Positions 11,689-23,076 of a stretch of DNA of 64,000 nucleotides are shown one piece after another. The stretch covers positions 48,266,307 through 48,330,306 of the forward strand of contig CM060107.1 in assembly GCA_030522415.1 (NCBI GenBank), written 5' to 3'. How positions within the stretch are numbered: the first letter of the stretch is position 1; each line of letters begins with the position of its first letter. The notes beneath the pieces are model-generated. The model was not told where the DNA came from and did no database searches. It saw only the letters and a program-made list of their open reading frames with translations. Source of the stretch: Channallabes apus. Taxonomy: Eukaryota > Chordata > Actinopteri > Siluriformes > Clariidae. A program made the position numbers and the translations under genes.

Positions 11689-12381
11689 TGTAACATGTTC
11701 CATGTTACCAGAGTAATTTCTTTGTTTTTAAAGAAACAAGCACCAAGCTGATTCTGGGTTATCTTTGTTTAATTGATCTTTTGTGCTCAAATTATACTTA
11801 TACCATTCTATTAAACTAACAGAAACTTCAAACACATAAAGCCATTGGCTTCAGAAACAGAAAAGGAAAAAATAAAGAACAGTTCAGTGTTTTTGAAGTG
11901 GTAAAAAAAAAAATATATTACTTCCCCAAACGTTGCAGGTTCAGTCCATTGTCTGGAAAAACATTGAGTACGCTGAAAAACAAGTCCTTTTGGAGCAACA
12001 ATCCAACTTCAGCTTTCCAACTTTTCTGGTCAGCATACAAAGTCCTTTTGTGCATAAATTGGTAGCTGTTATGAACACCTCTCTTTTACTTTAGAGCAGT
12101 GAAAAAACAACCCCATACATATTCAGATATTAAGTCCTTATGTTTGAGCTAAAATCAAAAAGTTTCTCAATCAGGACTCTGAGATTTTTTGGAAACTCAA
12201 GGTAAAACAACCGCATGTTCCCTCTACCAAAGAAAATCTCTCTTCTTCTCTGTAGCAGCTACCTCTATATCCTGTATGAAACCTCTCGAGCTCCCTCTAG
12301 TGCACTGTAGCATTACGACAACCACTCTAGTCATACAGAAATATAGGACAATTAACTACAAGTAACGCTGGACAAGTTACA
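11689..12381 (-). repeat. 5' LTR of the gypsy element
   Basis: This direct repeat of 6529-7225 differs by scattered substitutions and a few small indels (for example a 4-bp gap near 12134), which indicates moderate age. Confidence 0.9.
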
Positions 12382-12399
12382 ATAGAGTTTACTTCGCCA

Positions 12400-13190
12400 C
12401 ACTATATGTGCTATATACATAGCTAGGGCACTATGCAAGGGCACTATGCAGACCGAAAGGAAGGAGTTGGTACTACCAATGACCCTGGTGAATGCAATCT
12501 TCTCCTTAGACTCAGGTGTGAAATGAACCGGGAATGAATGAATCTACCTGGTGCAGTGGGTACAAATTGAATTTCCTGATCTGGATTAAATGCTGAAAGT
12601 CATTAGAGAGGCAGATTGACTTGTCAGGCTTTGGTACGGTTACTATGATACTGGACCAAGGGCTATTAAACTCCTCTATGGTGCCATGATGTAGCAGGCA
12701 TCAATCTTATGGCACAATGGCTTCCGGAGTTTGGTATGGGCACTGTCTGATAATTGCACCAGGCAAAGTTTTGATGTCATGATGTATCTAGTGCGGGAGC
12801 CCTTGTAGTTTACAGGGGCTACTATTTTCACGATGGTGATGGGTCCTTGCCAGCAGGCCAGAAATGTACAGGTGGTATTGTCAGCAAGAGTAGTATCCGG
12901 TCACCGGGATGGAATTCCCAGGGCTGTGCAGAGGGTCACAGGCTCTCCTCTGCTTGGCCTGGGCTTTATCCATGTGCTGTTGGACAATCGAAAGCACATG
13001 GTTAATATTGGCTTGTAAATCTATACTATATTTTTGATTAGCGATCAATATGGCGATGGTTGCTCCTCCCAGTGACTTTCGCCACATCAAGCAGACTGCA
13101 GGGCCTCTGGCCAAATAGCAGTTTAAAAGGGTGAAGTTTCACATGCTGATAATGTAAAGGGAATCAGGGGTAAGGGGCAATTTGATCACA
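12400..13190 (-). pseudogene. Gmr1-like gypsy fragment: integrase C-terminus followed by RT
   Basis: Reading down the minus strand, integrase C-terminal text comes first (FKLLFGQRPCSLLDVAK near 13130-13080, HMDKAQAKQRRAC near 12970, a FLACWQGPI-like piece near 12860). Within the same stretch follows the start of an RT domain (IRQCPYQTPEA near 12745, SPWSSIIVTVPKPD near 12650, NDFQ near 12600). Integrase before RT is the order of Gmr1-type Ty3/gypsy elements; ordinary gypsy elements have it after. Several frameshifts and stops are present. The rest of the RT lies at 6086-6345, beyond the younger gypsy insertion. Confidence 0.7.
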
Positions 13191-13194
13191 AATT

Positions 13195-13925
13195 TTTTCG
13201 ATGGTGTTATTTAAGATGCACACCTTTCATGGGTGTGCATCTTATACTGCATCTCATGGAACAAATTGAATGTTTATAGCATAAGCTGCAGGATAGGCAG
13301 CATTATAAACCATCAGCCAACTGAATAACAGGGACACGACTCATGACTTGGTTATGAGATGTAACCAAAATTTTATCCAGCATATAGCATAAACAGTTGT
13401 GCCTAACACTGAGTGTATTTCATCAAAGACTTGTTGACAATCAACACCTTAACAGAAGCACTCAGTGCTGTCCCCAAAACCATATGCGGTTTTTAGGAGA
13501 CCATTAACACATTTCTACTTTTACTGAACTATATCTCTCCCAATCTCTGTTTTATTGAATTTGTTACAATAACTCTCATAAGGTATAAAAGAAAAGTTAT
13601 TTTATTTTATAAGTTTTCTGGTCTGTAAATAGATGTGTGAATTTCACACCTTTCTCTGCTGTCCGTCTATCAGTGTCCACCATCTCACATCTTCATTTCC
13701 TGTTTTCTTTACTAGATTTAGTTACACGCACTTATCAATACTGTGTTCACATTTTCAAGACTCCAGCAATCTATACGGACTGCACTGTGTATTTCTTTTA
13801 CTTGCTTTCAAACCAAAGGGGGAAAAAAGTAATTAATTATTTTCCCTTACTAATGCAAATTCCAACAAAACTATGTGTCTACAATTTAAGGATATTTTGT
13901 CTAAGTAAACTCTTAACACAGTAAT
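13195..13925 (+). repeat. Receptor intron-1 segment, copy A
   Basis: From about 13500 the sequence (ACATTTACTG-like text, AGATGTGTGAATTTCACACC at 13630-13650, CACCATCTCACATCTTCATTTCCTG, then GTGTTCACATTTTCAA) parallels 16480-16760, 48720-49010 and 57790-58060. It is a diverged copy of the intron that follows the receptor signal exon. No signal exon precedes it here, because the upstream side is occupied by retroelements. The part before 13500 is not recognised. Confidence 0.55.
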
Positions 13926-13956
13926 GCGTGTGTGTGTGTGTGTATGCGTGTGTGTA
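13926..13956. repeat. (GT)n microsatellite, imperfect
   Basis: GT dinucleotides with a GC interruption. Confidence 0.85.
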
Positions 13957-14014
13957 CCTTTTATGTTATTATCTCGTAAATTCCTTGGTTTTCTATTTTT
14001 GTTTTCTTTAGAGA

Positions 14015-14017
<3 letters not shown>

Positions 14018-14056
<39 letters not shown>

Positions 14057-14174
14057 GTTGCTAGAGTCCTGGTAGAATGAGTGGTTTTAATGTGTGCATG
14101 ACGTGTTATAGTAGTTATAGTACATTATAACACTTCATGCACACATTATAACCTGTATTCTCTCTCTCTCTCTA

Positions 14175-14210
<36 letters not shown>
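14018..14210. repeat. Large inverted repeat built from (GA)n, palindromic arms and (CT)n
   Basis: A GA run (14018-14055) and a CT run (14158-14210) face each other. Between them, arms at 14086-14112 and 14121-14150 (TTAATGTGTGCATGACGTGT and its near-complement) are separated by about 8 bp. Together they can form a long cruciform or hairpin. Confidence 0.8.
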
Positions 14211-14214
<4 letters not shown>

Positions 14215-14407
14215 CTTCCTGCAAATGGTGGAAATGAGGTTAACTTCTGTACTGAGCTGCACACCGGTAAATATAACTGGGTAGAAGTTTGAAAAAATGG
14301 AACTTAGTATTGAGCAATATATTTAAGTAATTGTAAAAAAAAAAAGTAAACTGATCCAATTAAATAAATCTGCATATTGTGTAGTATTACTTTCTTCAAG
14401 TGGTCTT

Positions 14408-15787
14408 CATGGGCGTAAATTTCATTTAACAGTAGTGGGGGGCAATAAATATAAAATTTCTCATGAGCAATTTTTGAAGGGGACACAAATAAAAAAGTCA
14501 AATTGTACTAATAAAGATACAGTATGTCCCCACAGTGAAAAACTTTGCTTCTATCATTATTATTGTGGCATACTGTATGCGCCATTATGGTTATTTTCAA
14601 AGTTTTTCTCAGGTTCAATGACAAAGCAGATTTTTCTTCAAAACTGTTTATTGCATTGTTTATGTTGTTTACAGTCAAACCATCAACATACAATAAAATT
14701 TAAACATGACTGTTATTGTGAAAAAGATATATAAAATAAGTAATGTTTTGTAACAAAATCAATTACTAAATAATAAATTTACAGTAACTGCTCTATCTAA
14801 AAATAAATAAAAAAATCTGTCATTATCCTTTCAATAAAAGCACCACACTTACTGATTGACCGTGGTCTACCTGTCCCTCAATAATTTCAAGTTTCAAGTT
14901 TTATTGTCATATACAGATAATGAGGCAACATTACTGTAATGAAATTCTTAGACCCGTGTTCCCCAACTTTACATTAACATATAAATATAAAAATATAGGA
15001 AGAGGAGAAAAAAAATTCTGATATTATTATTGTAAAGGTATCTGTACTGTATGTGCAAGTAAGCTTTAAGATAATTTAATATTTACATGTACAGTAACAG
15101 GTGCAATGAAGTATTTTGAATATGGATTTAAATTGGCATTATTTAAGTGACATTGTTAATTTCTGTCTCCTTTGCATGCGATTGATATTGTGACATTAGT
15201 ATTTCCATAAGCACCCATTTTTAAAGCCAATTTGCCTTAATATGTGAACTACTTGTACTTACTTGGCGTTTAGGTGCACTGAAAAATGATCTTATGTCCA
15301 TTTTTCTTTTCTCTGTCATTTTATTTATGACACTGCAAGGCAAGTTTATTTATACTGTAGCACATTTCATACACAATGGTACTTTAAATAGTTTTACTTT
15401 CTTTATGTAAAGCAATCATATAAATTAATCACAACAGTAAAAACAAGGAATTAAACAAAAGGTTTAAAATTGTATTTAAAATGAATTAAGACATTTAGAA
15501 CAGAATGGATATTGATTATAAAATACAGTGGTGTCAGTTCAGACTAGGCACAGTGCTCATTTAGTAAATGCACAGCTAAACAATATGTTAATTGTGGCCG
15601 TTAATGTTAAGTTAACATTATGCCAAGTCGTCACAAATAAAACACCGCATGGAAAACTCTGTTTCTAAATGCAGTTTTTGCGGGGTTTTTTTTCTACTTA
15701 CAGAATTATCTTAGGTATACATACGTATATTTTTCATAATAGAGGGTGCGATTTTTATTTTTGGAGGAGGGGGGATTTACGCCGATG
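14408..15787. mobile_element. hAT-type DNA transposon, non-autonomous, 1.38 kb
   Basis: The ends are CATGGGCGTAAAT and ATTTACGCCGATG as inverted termini. A perfect 8-bp target duplication GTGGTCTT flanks it (14400-14407 and 15788-15795). Subterminal text next to the left end (AATTTTTGAAGGGGACA) matches a common fish hAT repeat as I remember it. No transposase ORF is present; the interior is AT rich. Confidence 0.85.
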
Positions 15788-15799
15788 GTGGTCTTTATT

Positions 15800-16017
15800 G
15801 TCAAGTGTGCAAAGAAGGATTGCGATTATGACACTGTGAAGAAGAAGAAGATGAAGAAGTATAATACAAGGGTGACATGAGAAAACATATCAATAAATCT
15901 TAACACTGCATATTAAATTTAAATTAGGTCATAGAAAGAGAGTGATAAAAGAGATTCTTAAAAAGAGAAATGATGTAATGATTGTTGAGGTTTCCTGAGA
16001 ACCAAACTATTTAAAAG
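15800..16017 (+). promoter_or_regulatory. Receptor 5' flank and probable core promoter, copy B
   Basis: This block is shared with 47850-48029. Both have AAAGAGAAATGATG, a GTTGAGGTTTCCTGA segment and ACTATTTAAAAGAGA (a TATA-like box at 16008-16017, about 100 bp before the ATG). Conservation between copies that differ in their microsatellites suggests a proximal promoter, but common descent alone could explain it. Confidence 0.5.
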
Positions 16018-16060
16018 AGAGGCATTACGTGTGTGCATGTATTCTCAGTTGCACTTTGAG

Positions 16061-16061
<1 letters not shown>

Positions 16062-16091
<30 letters not shown>
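16062..16091. repeat. (TG)n microsatellite in the receptor 5' leader
   Basis: The same dinucleotide repeat lies just upstream of all three signal exons (also 48056-48098 and 62369-62394). Confidence 0.9.
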
Positions 16092-16094
<3 letters not shown>

Positions 16095-16115
16095 GTGTAT
16101 GCAGAAGGCTCAGTA

Positions 16116-16164
16116 ATGATGAGGTGCTTTTATCTTTTGTCTGTTGTGTTTTACGTGGCTGCAG
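16116..16164 (+). CDS. Ig-superfamily receptor exon 1: signal peptide
   Basis: Two in-frame ATGs open a 16-codon hydrophobic peptide (MMRCFYLLSVVFYVAA) that runs into a consensus donor, CAG/GTGAGT. The exon ends in phase 1. The first Ig exon at 27748 starts with the bases that complete a Gly codon in that phase, giving a signal peptide followed by G-C-A at a plausible cleavage site. The same exon occurs at 48152-48200 with three or four changes, and a variant at 62408-62463. The intron to the next exon found would be about 11.6 kb, filled by a LINE, gypsy, hAT and SINE insertions. The start codon choice between the two ATGs is open. Confidence 0.75.
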
Positions 16165-16199
16165 GTGAGTGAAGTTATTTTCTATTTTCTAAAGGAGAG

Positions 16200-17271
16200 A
16201 GAATATAGTGCATTTTAGTGCAGATTTTAGTGTGTGTGTTCCTGAACAACCAAAACAAACACTGTCAAATGTTTATCATTTAGAGTTTTAATTAACAACA
16301 ATTTTAATTACTACAGTGTTATAATATTAGGACCAACAAAGATGAACACATTCAATGGAAATTTTTAATTTTATAAATGTAATGTTATTAAAATGCTACA
16401 GATCAAGAGCAGCATGCCCTTCTAATTAAACTGTTCAAAACTCACATCAGCAGCCTGTGTAAACCTATAATACTAACAGTCTATGTTTTAACACATTTAG
16501 TGAATTACATCTCTCACAATCTCGGTCTTATTAAATGTATCTATAATAACATATATAAAGTGTAATGGAAAAGTAAATTCCCTGTAACTTGTACGTCACT
16601 CCTTCATCCTCGTCTTGGCTGTAAATAGATGTGTGGAGTTTCACATCTTTTTTTGCTCTCTCTGTCAGTGACCACCATCTTCACTTCCTATGCAATACAT
16701 CACACATCATTAATCATTTATAACAGTCAGTTACATTCTTTTATGAGAATGTATGAGGGGGATGTGACGATCAGGATTAATCGTGTGTTGTATTGGTTGC
16801 ACATTTGTACTTTATGTTTACTTTTTCTTTGTTTTTGCCTTAGATAGTTGCGTGGTTAATTTTTTTTGTCTCAGCTAGTCAGCTAATTATGTGTCTTTGT
16901 TAGCTGGTTAGTTTTGTAACATACTTACTATATGTTGTTAGTTTATGCTGTGTGTAGCACTTTGTTCCTACAGGAACATTGTCTCATTTAATGCTGTACT
17001 CAACTGTATATGGTTGTAATGACAAGAAAAACCTTGATTTGACTAATCTGGATTAAACTATTACAGAACACATAAGACACAATATAAAACATCAATAAAA
17101 CATTACACCAACATAGCTACAGTATATAATAAGGTAACTAAACTGAAAGACAGAACAGATTTTGTGTACATTTACCTGATGCAGTTATCCAAAGCAGATG
17201 AGGGTTAAATGTCATTTTGGTGATGCTGGGATTTAAACTTATTTAACTTATTTAAACCACTGAGCTCCCAC
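16200..17271 (+). repeat. Receptor intron 1, copy B
   Basis: The block GTTCCTGAACAACCAAA to AACAGTCAGTTACATTC (16240-16735) is repeated at 48300-49010 and 57540-58015. The last part, from TGTACATTTACCTGATGCAG at 17166, matches 27190-27311 and contains the TTATCCAAAGC and CCACTGAGCTCCCACT pieces of a widespread fish repeat. A gypsy LTR interrupts it at 17272. No Ig-domain exon is present in this stretch. Confidence 0.65.
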
Positions 17272-17665
17272 TGTCATATTCCTGTATTGAGGAGACGGAC
17301 GCAAATGCAGGTTGCTTTAACAATCTTGTTTATTTATGTGCCAAACAGGAGGGAAAAGAATAAACTTAATCAAACGAAAGACCCAACTCCTCAGGCTGGG
17401 TCTGCAGGTGGGCCAACTAGCAAGCAAACATAAACTTAAAGAACAAAACAAAGAGATATAGGTCTTTAACCATACGCTGAGTCATTTTCAGCCTTGACCT
17501 TGACTTTGTTGATTCTCTACGAACCGTCACGACTGCTCCGACCACCTTATCTTTGTTTTTTAAGTTAGTTTTCAGTGTTTTAAAATCGGCAAAATCACCA
17601 CCATTGAGTACATTAGGTATGATAGAGACACTCTTGTTTCTATTGGTATACAATGTACTCATAAT

Positions 17666-18425
17666 TTGACGTTTTTAACTCCGGATCCGAGCTGGCCGAG
17701 TGAGATCCTGAGGGAGAACAATGGACGCGACGCGAAGCGGCGGCCCCGAGGGAAACGAGCCAGCGTCAAGAACAGGCTGAGAGCCCGTGCACACCGCACA
17801 CCTCTGCATAGCATCCTGCTCGCCAACGTCCAGTTACTGGAAAACAAACTCGATGACCTCAGGGCCAGGATAAAGTTCCAGAGAGACATTCGGGACTGCA
17901 ATCTCCTCTGCTTCACCGAGACATGGCTGAACCCAGCGGTGCCAGACCACGCCATACAACCATCCGAGTTCTTCTCGGTTCACCGCATGGACAGGACGCG
18001 GGACTCGGGAAAGTCAAGGAGAGGCGGCGTGTGTTTGATGGTGAACAACAGCTGGTGCAACAGCGCGAGCGTTGTTCCTCTTAAACGATCCTGCACACCA
18101 AATCTGGAACTACTGTCCATCATGTGTCGTCCTTTTTATCTATCTGCAGTTCACATCGGTCATAATCAGCGCCGTTTTAATTCCACCACAAGCGGACACT
18201 GACACTGCCTTATGCGAGCTGCATGAGGCGCTCACACAGCACCAGACACAACACCAGGACGCTGCGCTCATTGTGGCGGGGGACTTTAATAGTGCCAACC
18301 TCAAACGCGCAGCGCCGAACTTTCATCAGCATATCACCTGCCCCACCAGGGGTGAAAGAACACTAGATCATTGTTATACAACGGTCAAGGTCAAGGAAGG
18401 TACAATCTCGTCCAGCGTTTGGTAA
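17666..18425 (+). pseudogene. LINE endonuclease (APE type), frameshifted
   Basis: The frame 17666-18202 holds ILLANVQLLENKLDDLRARI, then CFTETWLN and RRGGVCLMVN, the first motifs of APE-like LINE endonucleases. A +1/-1 break near 18100 moves the frame to 18072-18425, which continues with IVAGDFNSANL and TLDHCY (catalytic GDFN and the C-terminal DH motif). The domain cuts target DNA to prime reverse transcription. The break and a further gap before the RT ORF inactivate it. Confidence 0.85.
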
Positions 18426-18484
18426 ATCCGACCAAGGATTTAAAAGCAGTTTAAAAGCCATCAGATTTAAAAGCCATCTTCCTC

Positions 18485-20581
18485 ATGCCAAAATACAAAC
18501 AAAGGCTGAAACAGGAAGTTCCGGTTCAGAGGGAGGTCGCGCACTGGACGGACCAATCGGTGGCCGAGTTACAGGACTGGGACATGTTCAGAAACAGTTC
18601 CGATGATGACATCAGCGTGTTTACGGAAGCGGTTGTGGGATTTATCGGGAAGCTAGCTGATGATACCGTGGAGAAAAAGACTATAGGAACGTTTCCCAAC
18701 CAGAAGCCGTGGGTGGACAAAACCATCTGCGATGCTCTGAGATCTCGCACCACTGCCTACAACATGGGACTTGCGTCGGGGGACATGGAACCATACAAGG
18801 CTGCATCATACAACGTCCGGAAGGCAGTGAAAGAGGCGAAGCAGCGCTACGGGAGAAAGCTAGAGTCACAGCTCCAACAGAGTGACTCTAGGAGCCTGTG
18901 GCAGGGACTAAGAACAATCACGGATTATAACGCACCAACATCCGGCATGATGAACGCGGACGCGACTCTGGCAGACGACCTGAACACCTTCTATGCTTGC
19001 TTCGAGGCTGCAGCTAAAGACGATAGCGATGCTAGTGCTAGCGGCGCTAATGCTAATGGCGCTAATGCTAGCGGCACTAATGGCTGCAGACAGGAAGACA
19101 CTGCCAGCACCGGGAACGCGCTCATCATCACCGAGCACGACGTGAGGAGAGCCTTCAGGAGAGTGAACACCAGGAAAGCAGCAGGACCAGATGGCATCTC
19201 AAGCCGTATTCTCAGAGCCTGTGCGGACCAGCTAGCACCTGTGTTCACTGAGATATTCAACATCTCCTTATCTCAGTCGGTGATCCCCACATGCTTCAAA
19301 GAGTCCCTCATTGTTCCTGTCCTGATGAAACCACATCCTGCTTCTCTCAATGACTATCGCTATGTAGCCCTCACCTCAGTAGTGATGAAGTGCTTTGAAC
19401 GCCTGGTCAAGGACTTCATCATTTCATCTCTACCAGACACACTGGACCCTCTACAGTTCGCTTACCGTCCAAATCGCTCTACTGACGATGCCATCTCTCA
19501 TCTCCTCCACACATCACTTACTCACTTGGACTCTAGAAGGGGGAATTATGTTAAAATGCTCTTCATCGACTACAGCTCTGCATTCAATACCATAATTCCC
19601 TCCACACTCACCACTAAGCTGGAGCACCTGGGACTCAGCACATCTATGTGTCAGTGGATCTCCAACTTCCTAACGGGCAGACCACAGGCAGTAAGGATGG
19701 GCGGACATGTCTCAGCCTCCACAACTCTCAGCACTGGAGCCCCCCAGGGGTGTGTTCTGAGCCCCCTGCTGTACTCTTTGTACACATATGACTGTGTGGC
19801 CACTACCAGCTCCACCACCATCATTAAGTTTGCTGACGACACCGTCGTGGTGGGCCTGATCTCTGATAACAACGAGACGGCCTACCTGAAGGAGATTAGG
19901 ATTCTGGAGAACTGGTGCCAGAGGAACAACCTCCTTCTAAACATCAGTAAGACAAAGGAGTTGATAGTGGACTTCAGCACTAAACAGGAGAGGAGCTACC
20001 AGACCCCCATCATCAATGACAGCCCAGTGGAGAGAGTGGACAGCTTCAGATACCTCGGTGTTCACATCACGCAGGACCTATCATGGTCCTGTCACATCAA
20101 CACCGTGGTGAAAAATGCCCCACAGAGTCTCTACAACCTCAGGCGCTTGAGAGACTTCCGACTGCCCTCCAAGGTGCTCAGGAACTTTTACTCCTGCACC
20201 ATAGAGAGCATCCTGACGGGAAACATCTCAACCTAGTTCGGGAACAGCACCATGCAGGACAGAGGAGCTCTACAGAAGGTGGTGCGATCAGCTGAGCGCA
20301 TCATCCGCACCGAGCTCCCTGACCTGCACTCGATCTACAGCAGGAGGTGCTGGACCAAGGCCAAGAAGATCGTGAAGGACCTCAGCCATCCCAACAATGG
20401 ACTGTTCTCTCTGTTGAGGTCAGGAAAGCGACTCTGCTCCCTGAAGGCCAACACAGAGAGACTGAGGAGGAGCTTCTTCCCGCAGGCGATACGGTCTCTC
20501 AATCACACCACCACACAGTACCGACCCACACATATGGTTTCTACACACACTCTGGACTTTCTGGACATTGGTTTACACTAG
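18485..20581 (+). pseudogene. LINE reverse transcriptase, one in-frame stop
   Basis: The frame is open for 583 codons to a TAG at 20234-20236, then continues in the same frame to 20581. Motifs in order: RKAAGPDGI (near residue 235), [40 protein letters not shown], and the catalytic FADDTVV near residue 450. After the stop come LQKVVRSAERII and FFPQAI, the conserved LINE C-terminus. A stretch of alternating Ala/Asn/Gly/Ser codons near 19030-19080 is an expanded low-complexity insert. Only the single stop interrupts it, so decay is recent or mild. Confidence 0.9.
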
Positions 20582-21094
20582 TGACCACTGCACAACTTCA
20601 TGGTCATCAAACCACTCAAATCACTATCACAAGTCACTTTAAATAAATCACTTAAAGCATATTTGCACTGCACAAGACACTTTAAACATGTGAATTGCAC
20701 AACCCTGGACATTACCATTCTTTTCCTACTCGTGCAGCTGCTCTTATTGTTCATATATTCTTCATATATTTTCTATTTTCTATATTGTGTATTGTTGTAC
20801 AGTTATTTTATCTTAACTTTAATTTTTATATTTTAATTTTATTCTTTCCTAGTTAAATTTACCCTCTATTTTATTTTTCATATTTATTTCCTATTCCAAT
20901 TCATAGTCTTTTATTTTAAGGTCACGAGCAGTTGTCTAAGCATTTCACTGCATATCGTACTGTCTATGACTGTGTATGTGACAAATAAAATTTGAATTTG
21001 AATGAATTTGAATTTGAGATTACTGAGAGACATACCAACGCAGACACACTAGGGGGAGACAAAGCGGCGGCTCAGTAATCCAGAGAACCAGATC

Positions 21095-21808
21095 TTATTC
21101 CCCGGGGCCGTGGTGGCACAGGTGTGACAGTACCCTCCCCCCCCCACCCCCCGCCAGGGCCGGCCTCACGAGGGAGGCGTGGATGCCCTCGTCTTCTATT
21201 CGGAGGGAGTAGAGACCCGCCGACCGAATGGAATTAGGTGGGGCAGCCCGGAGGTCGTGGTGTCGGGTGATCCGGTCTAGCATGGAGGAAAGCCATGATG
21301 AGCTCGGAGCACAAGATGTCCTTGGCTGGGACCCAACTCCTCTCCTCCGGACCGTACCCCTCCCAATCCACGAGATATTGGAGGGACCCCCCTCTCCTCC
21401 GCAAGGGTGGAGTTTCTCGGGTTGACCATGGCGTTGTGACAGCACCGCTCCTATGCCTACTTCTGACGCGTCAACTTCTACGATAAAGGGCTTCTCAGGT
21501 TTGGGAAGCTTTAAAACAGGTGCTGTAGTGAATGCAGTTTTGAGTCTTTGGAATGCTGCTTCCACTGTGAACGAGCCTAGTCGTTTTGGCTTTCCCTTTA
21601 ATAGGAAAGTGAGTGGTGCTGCCACTGAGCTGAAATTTCTAATAAAATACAGATAAAAATTGGCAAACCCAAGAAAACTCTGTAGCGCCTTTACTGACTT
21701 GGGTTCCGGCCATTGTGTTACCGCCTCTACCTTGGTCATCTCCATCTCGACCCCCTGTGGCCCTATGCGATAGCCGAGAAATGCAATCTCCCTCTTGTGA
21801 AATTCCAA
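21095..21808 (-). pseudogene. Gypsy RT/RNase H fused to chromodomain-region text by deletion
   Basis: The minus-strand ORF starts after the RT catalytic site with [18 protein letters not shown], passes through FLGFANFY and the RNase H start [16 protein letters not shown], then abruptly becomes out-of-family sequence that corresponds to the LTR-proximal chromodomain region in another frame. Comparison with the intact copy places the junction near 21415-21430. The deletion removes most of RNase H and the whole integrase. Confidence 0.8.
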
Positions 21809-21861
21809 TTTTTCTGCCTTCGCATAGAGCCCGTGTTCGCGCAGGCGATGAAGGACGGCGG

Positions 21862-22158
21862 TTACATGAAGGAGGTGTTCGGAATATGACGTGAGTATAT
21901 TAGAATATCGTCTACGTATACTATCACACAGCGATTAAACATGTCCCTGAACACGTCGCTCATAAACCCCTGAAACACCGCAGGTGCGTTTACCAGTCCA
22001 TACAACATTACACTATATTGATAATGCCCTGATGTAGTGCTAAACGCTGTCTTCCATTTGTCGCCTTTACGTACACGAACGAGATTATAAGCGCTGCGGA
22101 GGTTGAGTTTGGTGAAGATGGATGCGCCTCGGAGTTTGTCGATAGCAGCCGGTACCAA
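21862..22158 (-). pseudogene. Gypsy reverse-transcriptase core fragment
   Basis: It contains [32 protein letters not shown] and the catalytic [10 protein letters not shown]. It aligns closely with residues 370-450 of the intact pol at 32931-36206. Small frame breaks separate it from the neighbouring pieces. Confidence 0.85.
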
Positions 22159-22206
22159 CGGCAGCGGGTGCTTGTATTTTACTATTAAAAATTGAGCCCT
22201 CTATAA

Positions 22207-22806
22207 TCAATACAGGCCCTTAAGCCTCCGCCTTTTTTTTCCTATAAAAAATAAAAATGCCAAAGCGGGAGACGTGGACCTGCTGATGAGTCCCTGTCGA
22301 AGAGCCTCACCCACGTACTCCTCCATCGCCCTGGTCTCCTCCAGGGACAATGGATAAATACATGAGTAAGGCGGTATTTTCCCCAGCAGGAGCTCGATCG
22401 CGCAGTCCCACAGATGACAAGGGGGAAGTCTCATGGCTGCCCTAACACTAAATACATGTTCAAATTGCACATACTCTGTTGGCACATTAACTGATACTTG
22501 GGCACGCGGGCTTTCAATGCTTGTTGTTTGGACCGACAAATGCAACGGTTTACAAGATTTAGCGCATCTTAGGGCCCAGGATAAGATACGGGAATTTACC
22601 CAATGAAAATTAGGGTTGTGGAACCTGAGCCAAGATAGCCACAGTACGACGGACTGGTCGGACCGAGGGAGCACATAAAATTTTACTTCCTTGGTGTGGC
22701 CGGGAAAAGTTAATCGAAGAGGCGCGGAGATTAATGTAACAGGCGACTGTTTTAGGTGATGGCCATCCAGAGCCTTAATAGATATCGGGTATGGAAGCTT
22801 TGACAC
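22207..22806 (-). pseudogene. Gypsy protease-to-RT linker fragment
   Basis: The text SKLPYPISIKALDGHHL to SRSTSPA parallels residues 150-330 of the intact pol, covering the end of the protease and the RT N-terminus. The DSG active site lies in the damaged stretch just upstream (22806-22866). Confidence 0.75.
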
Positions 22807-22866
22807 TGGAGTTCGCAGCGGAAAGGATAGTAGATGAAATTAAGTTTCCAGCCAACCCGGAATTTA

Positions 22867-23076
22867 TTAAGGGAAAAACAGACAATTGTGATTATTATGA
22901 GAAAGTTGAGCTTTTAAACAAAAAGGTAGGTGGGTGCGAGATGGAGTGAGGTGTGTTACTTTTAGTAACGGGCAAGAGCGAACTTGGTGTTGTTCCCCCC
23001 CACAGTACAGGCACAGTCCCGATGTCAGTCGTCGTGCTCTCTCCGTCGCAAATAGGCCAGACGTGCCAACGTCCAT
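22867..23076 (-). pseudogene. Gypsy gag C-terminus with CCHC zinc knuckle
   Basis: LCLYCGGEQHQVRSCPLL has the CX2CX4HX4C spacing of a retroviral-type zinc knuckle, which binds genomic RNA. In the intact-LTR copy at 36 kb this same knuckle is frameshifted, so this decayed copy keeps the better version. Confidence 0.85.

Larger units (their letters stand above)
6529..12381 (-). mobile_element. Ty3/gypsy LTR retrotransposon with tRNA-Lys primer site, decayed
   Basis: Two LTRs of about 695 bp flank a minus-strand internal region coding gag, protease, RT, RNase H and integrase. The target duplication is ATAG (6525-6528 and 12382-12385). A primer-binding site matching tRNA-Lys and a polypurine tract lie exactly at the internal LTR borders. 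All genes carry stops or frameshifts, so it is immobile on its own. It is nested in a still older Gmr1-like element. Confidence 0.9.
17520..21015 (+). mobile_element. CR1/L2/Rex1-type LINE, nearly full-length coding region
   Basis: An endonuclease ORF and an RT ORF are followed by an AT-rich 3' UTR ending in the short tandem tail TTTGAATTTGAATGAATTTGAA (20990-21014), as in L2/CR1-group LINEs. It interrupts a gypsy LTR, whose text resumes at about 21017. The 5' border lies somewhere in 17515-17660. It cannot be active because of the breaks described in its genes. Confidence 0.85.

Noticed and set aside
13926..14056. CRISPR-like or regulatory array
   Set aside because: These are plain dinucleotide microsatellites.
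17417..17662. 81-codon minus-strand ORF
   Set aside because: It spans the junction of the gypsy LTR and the LINE 5' end and has no motif.
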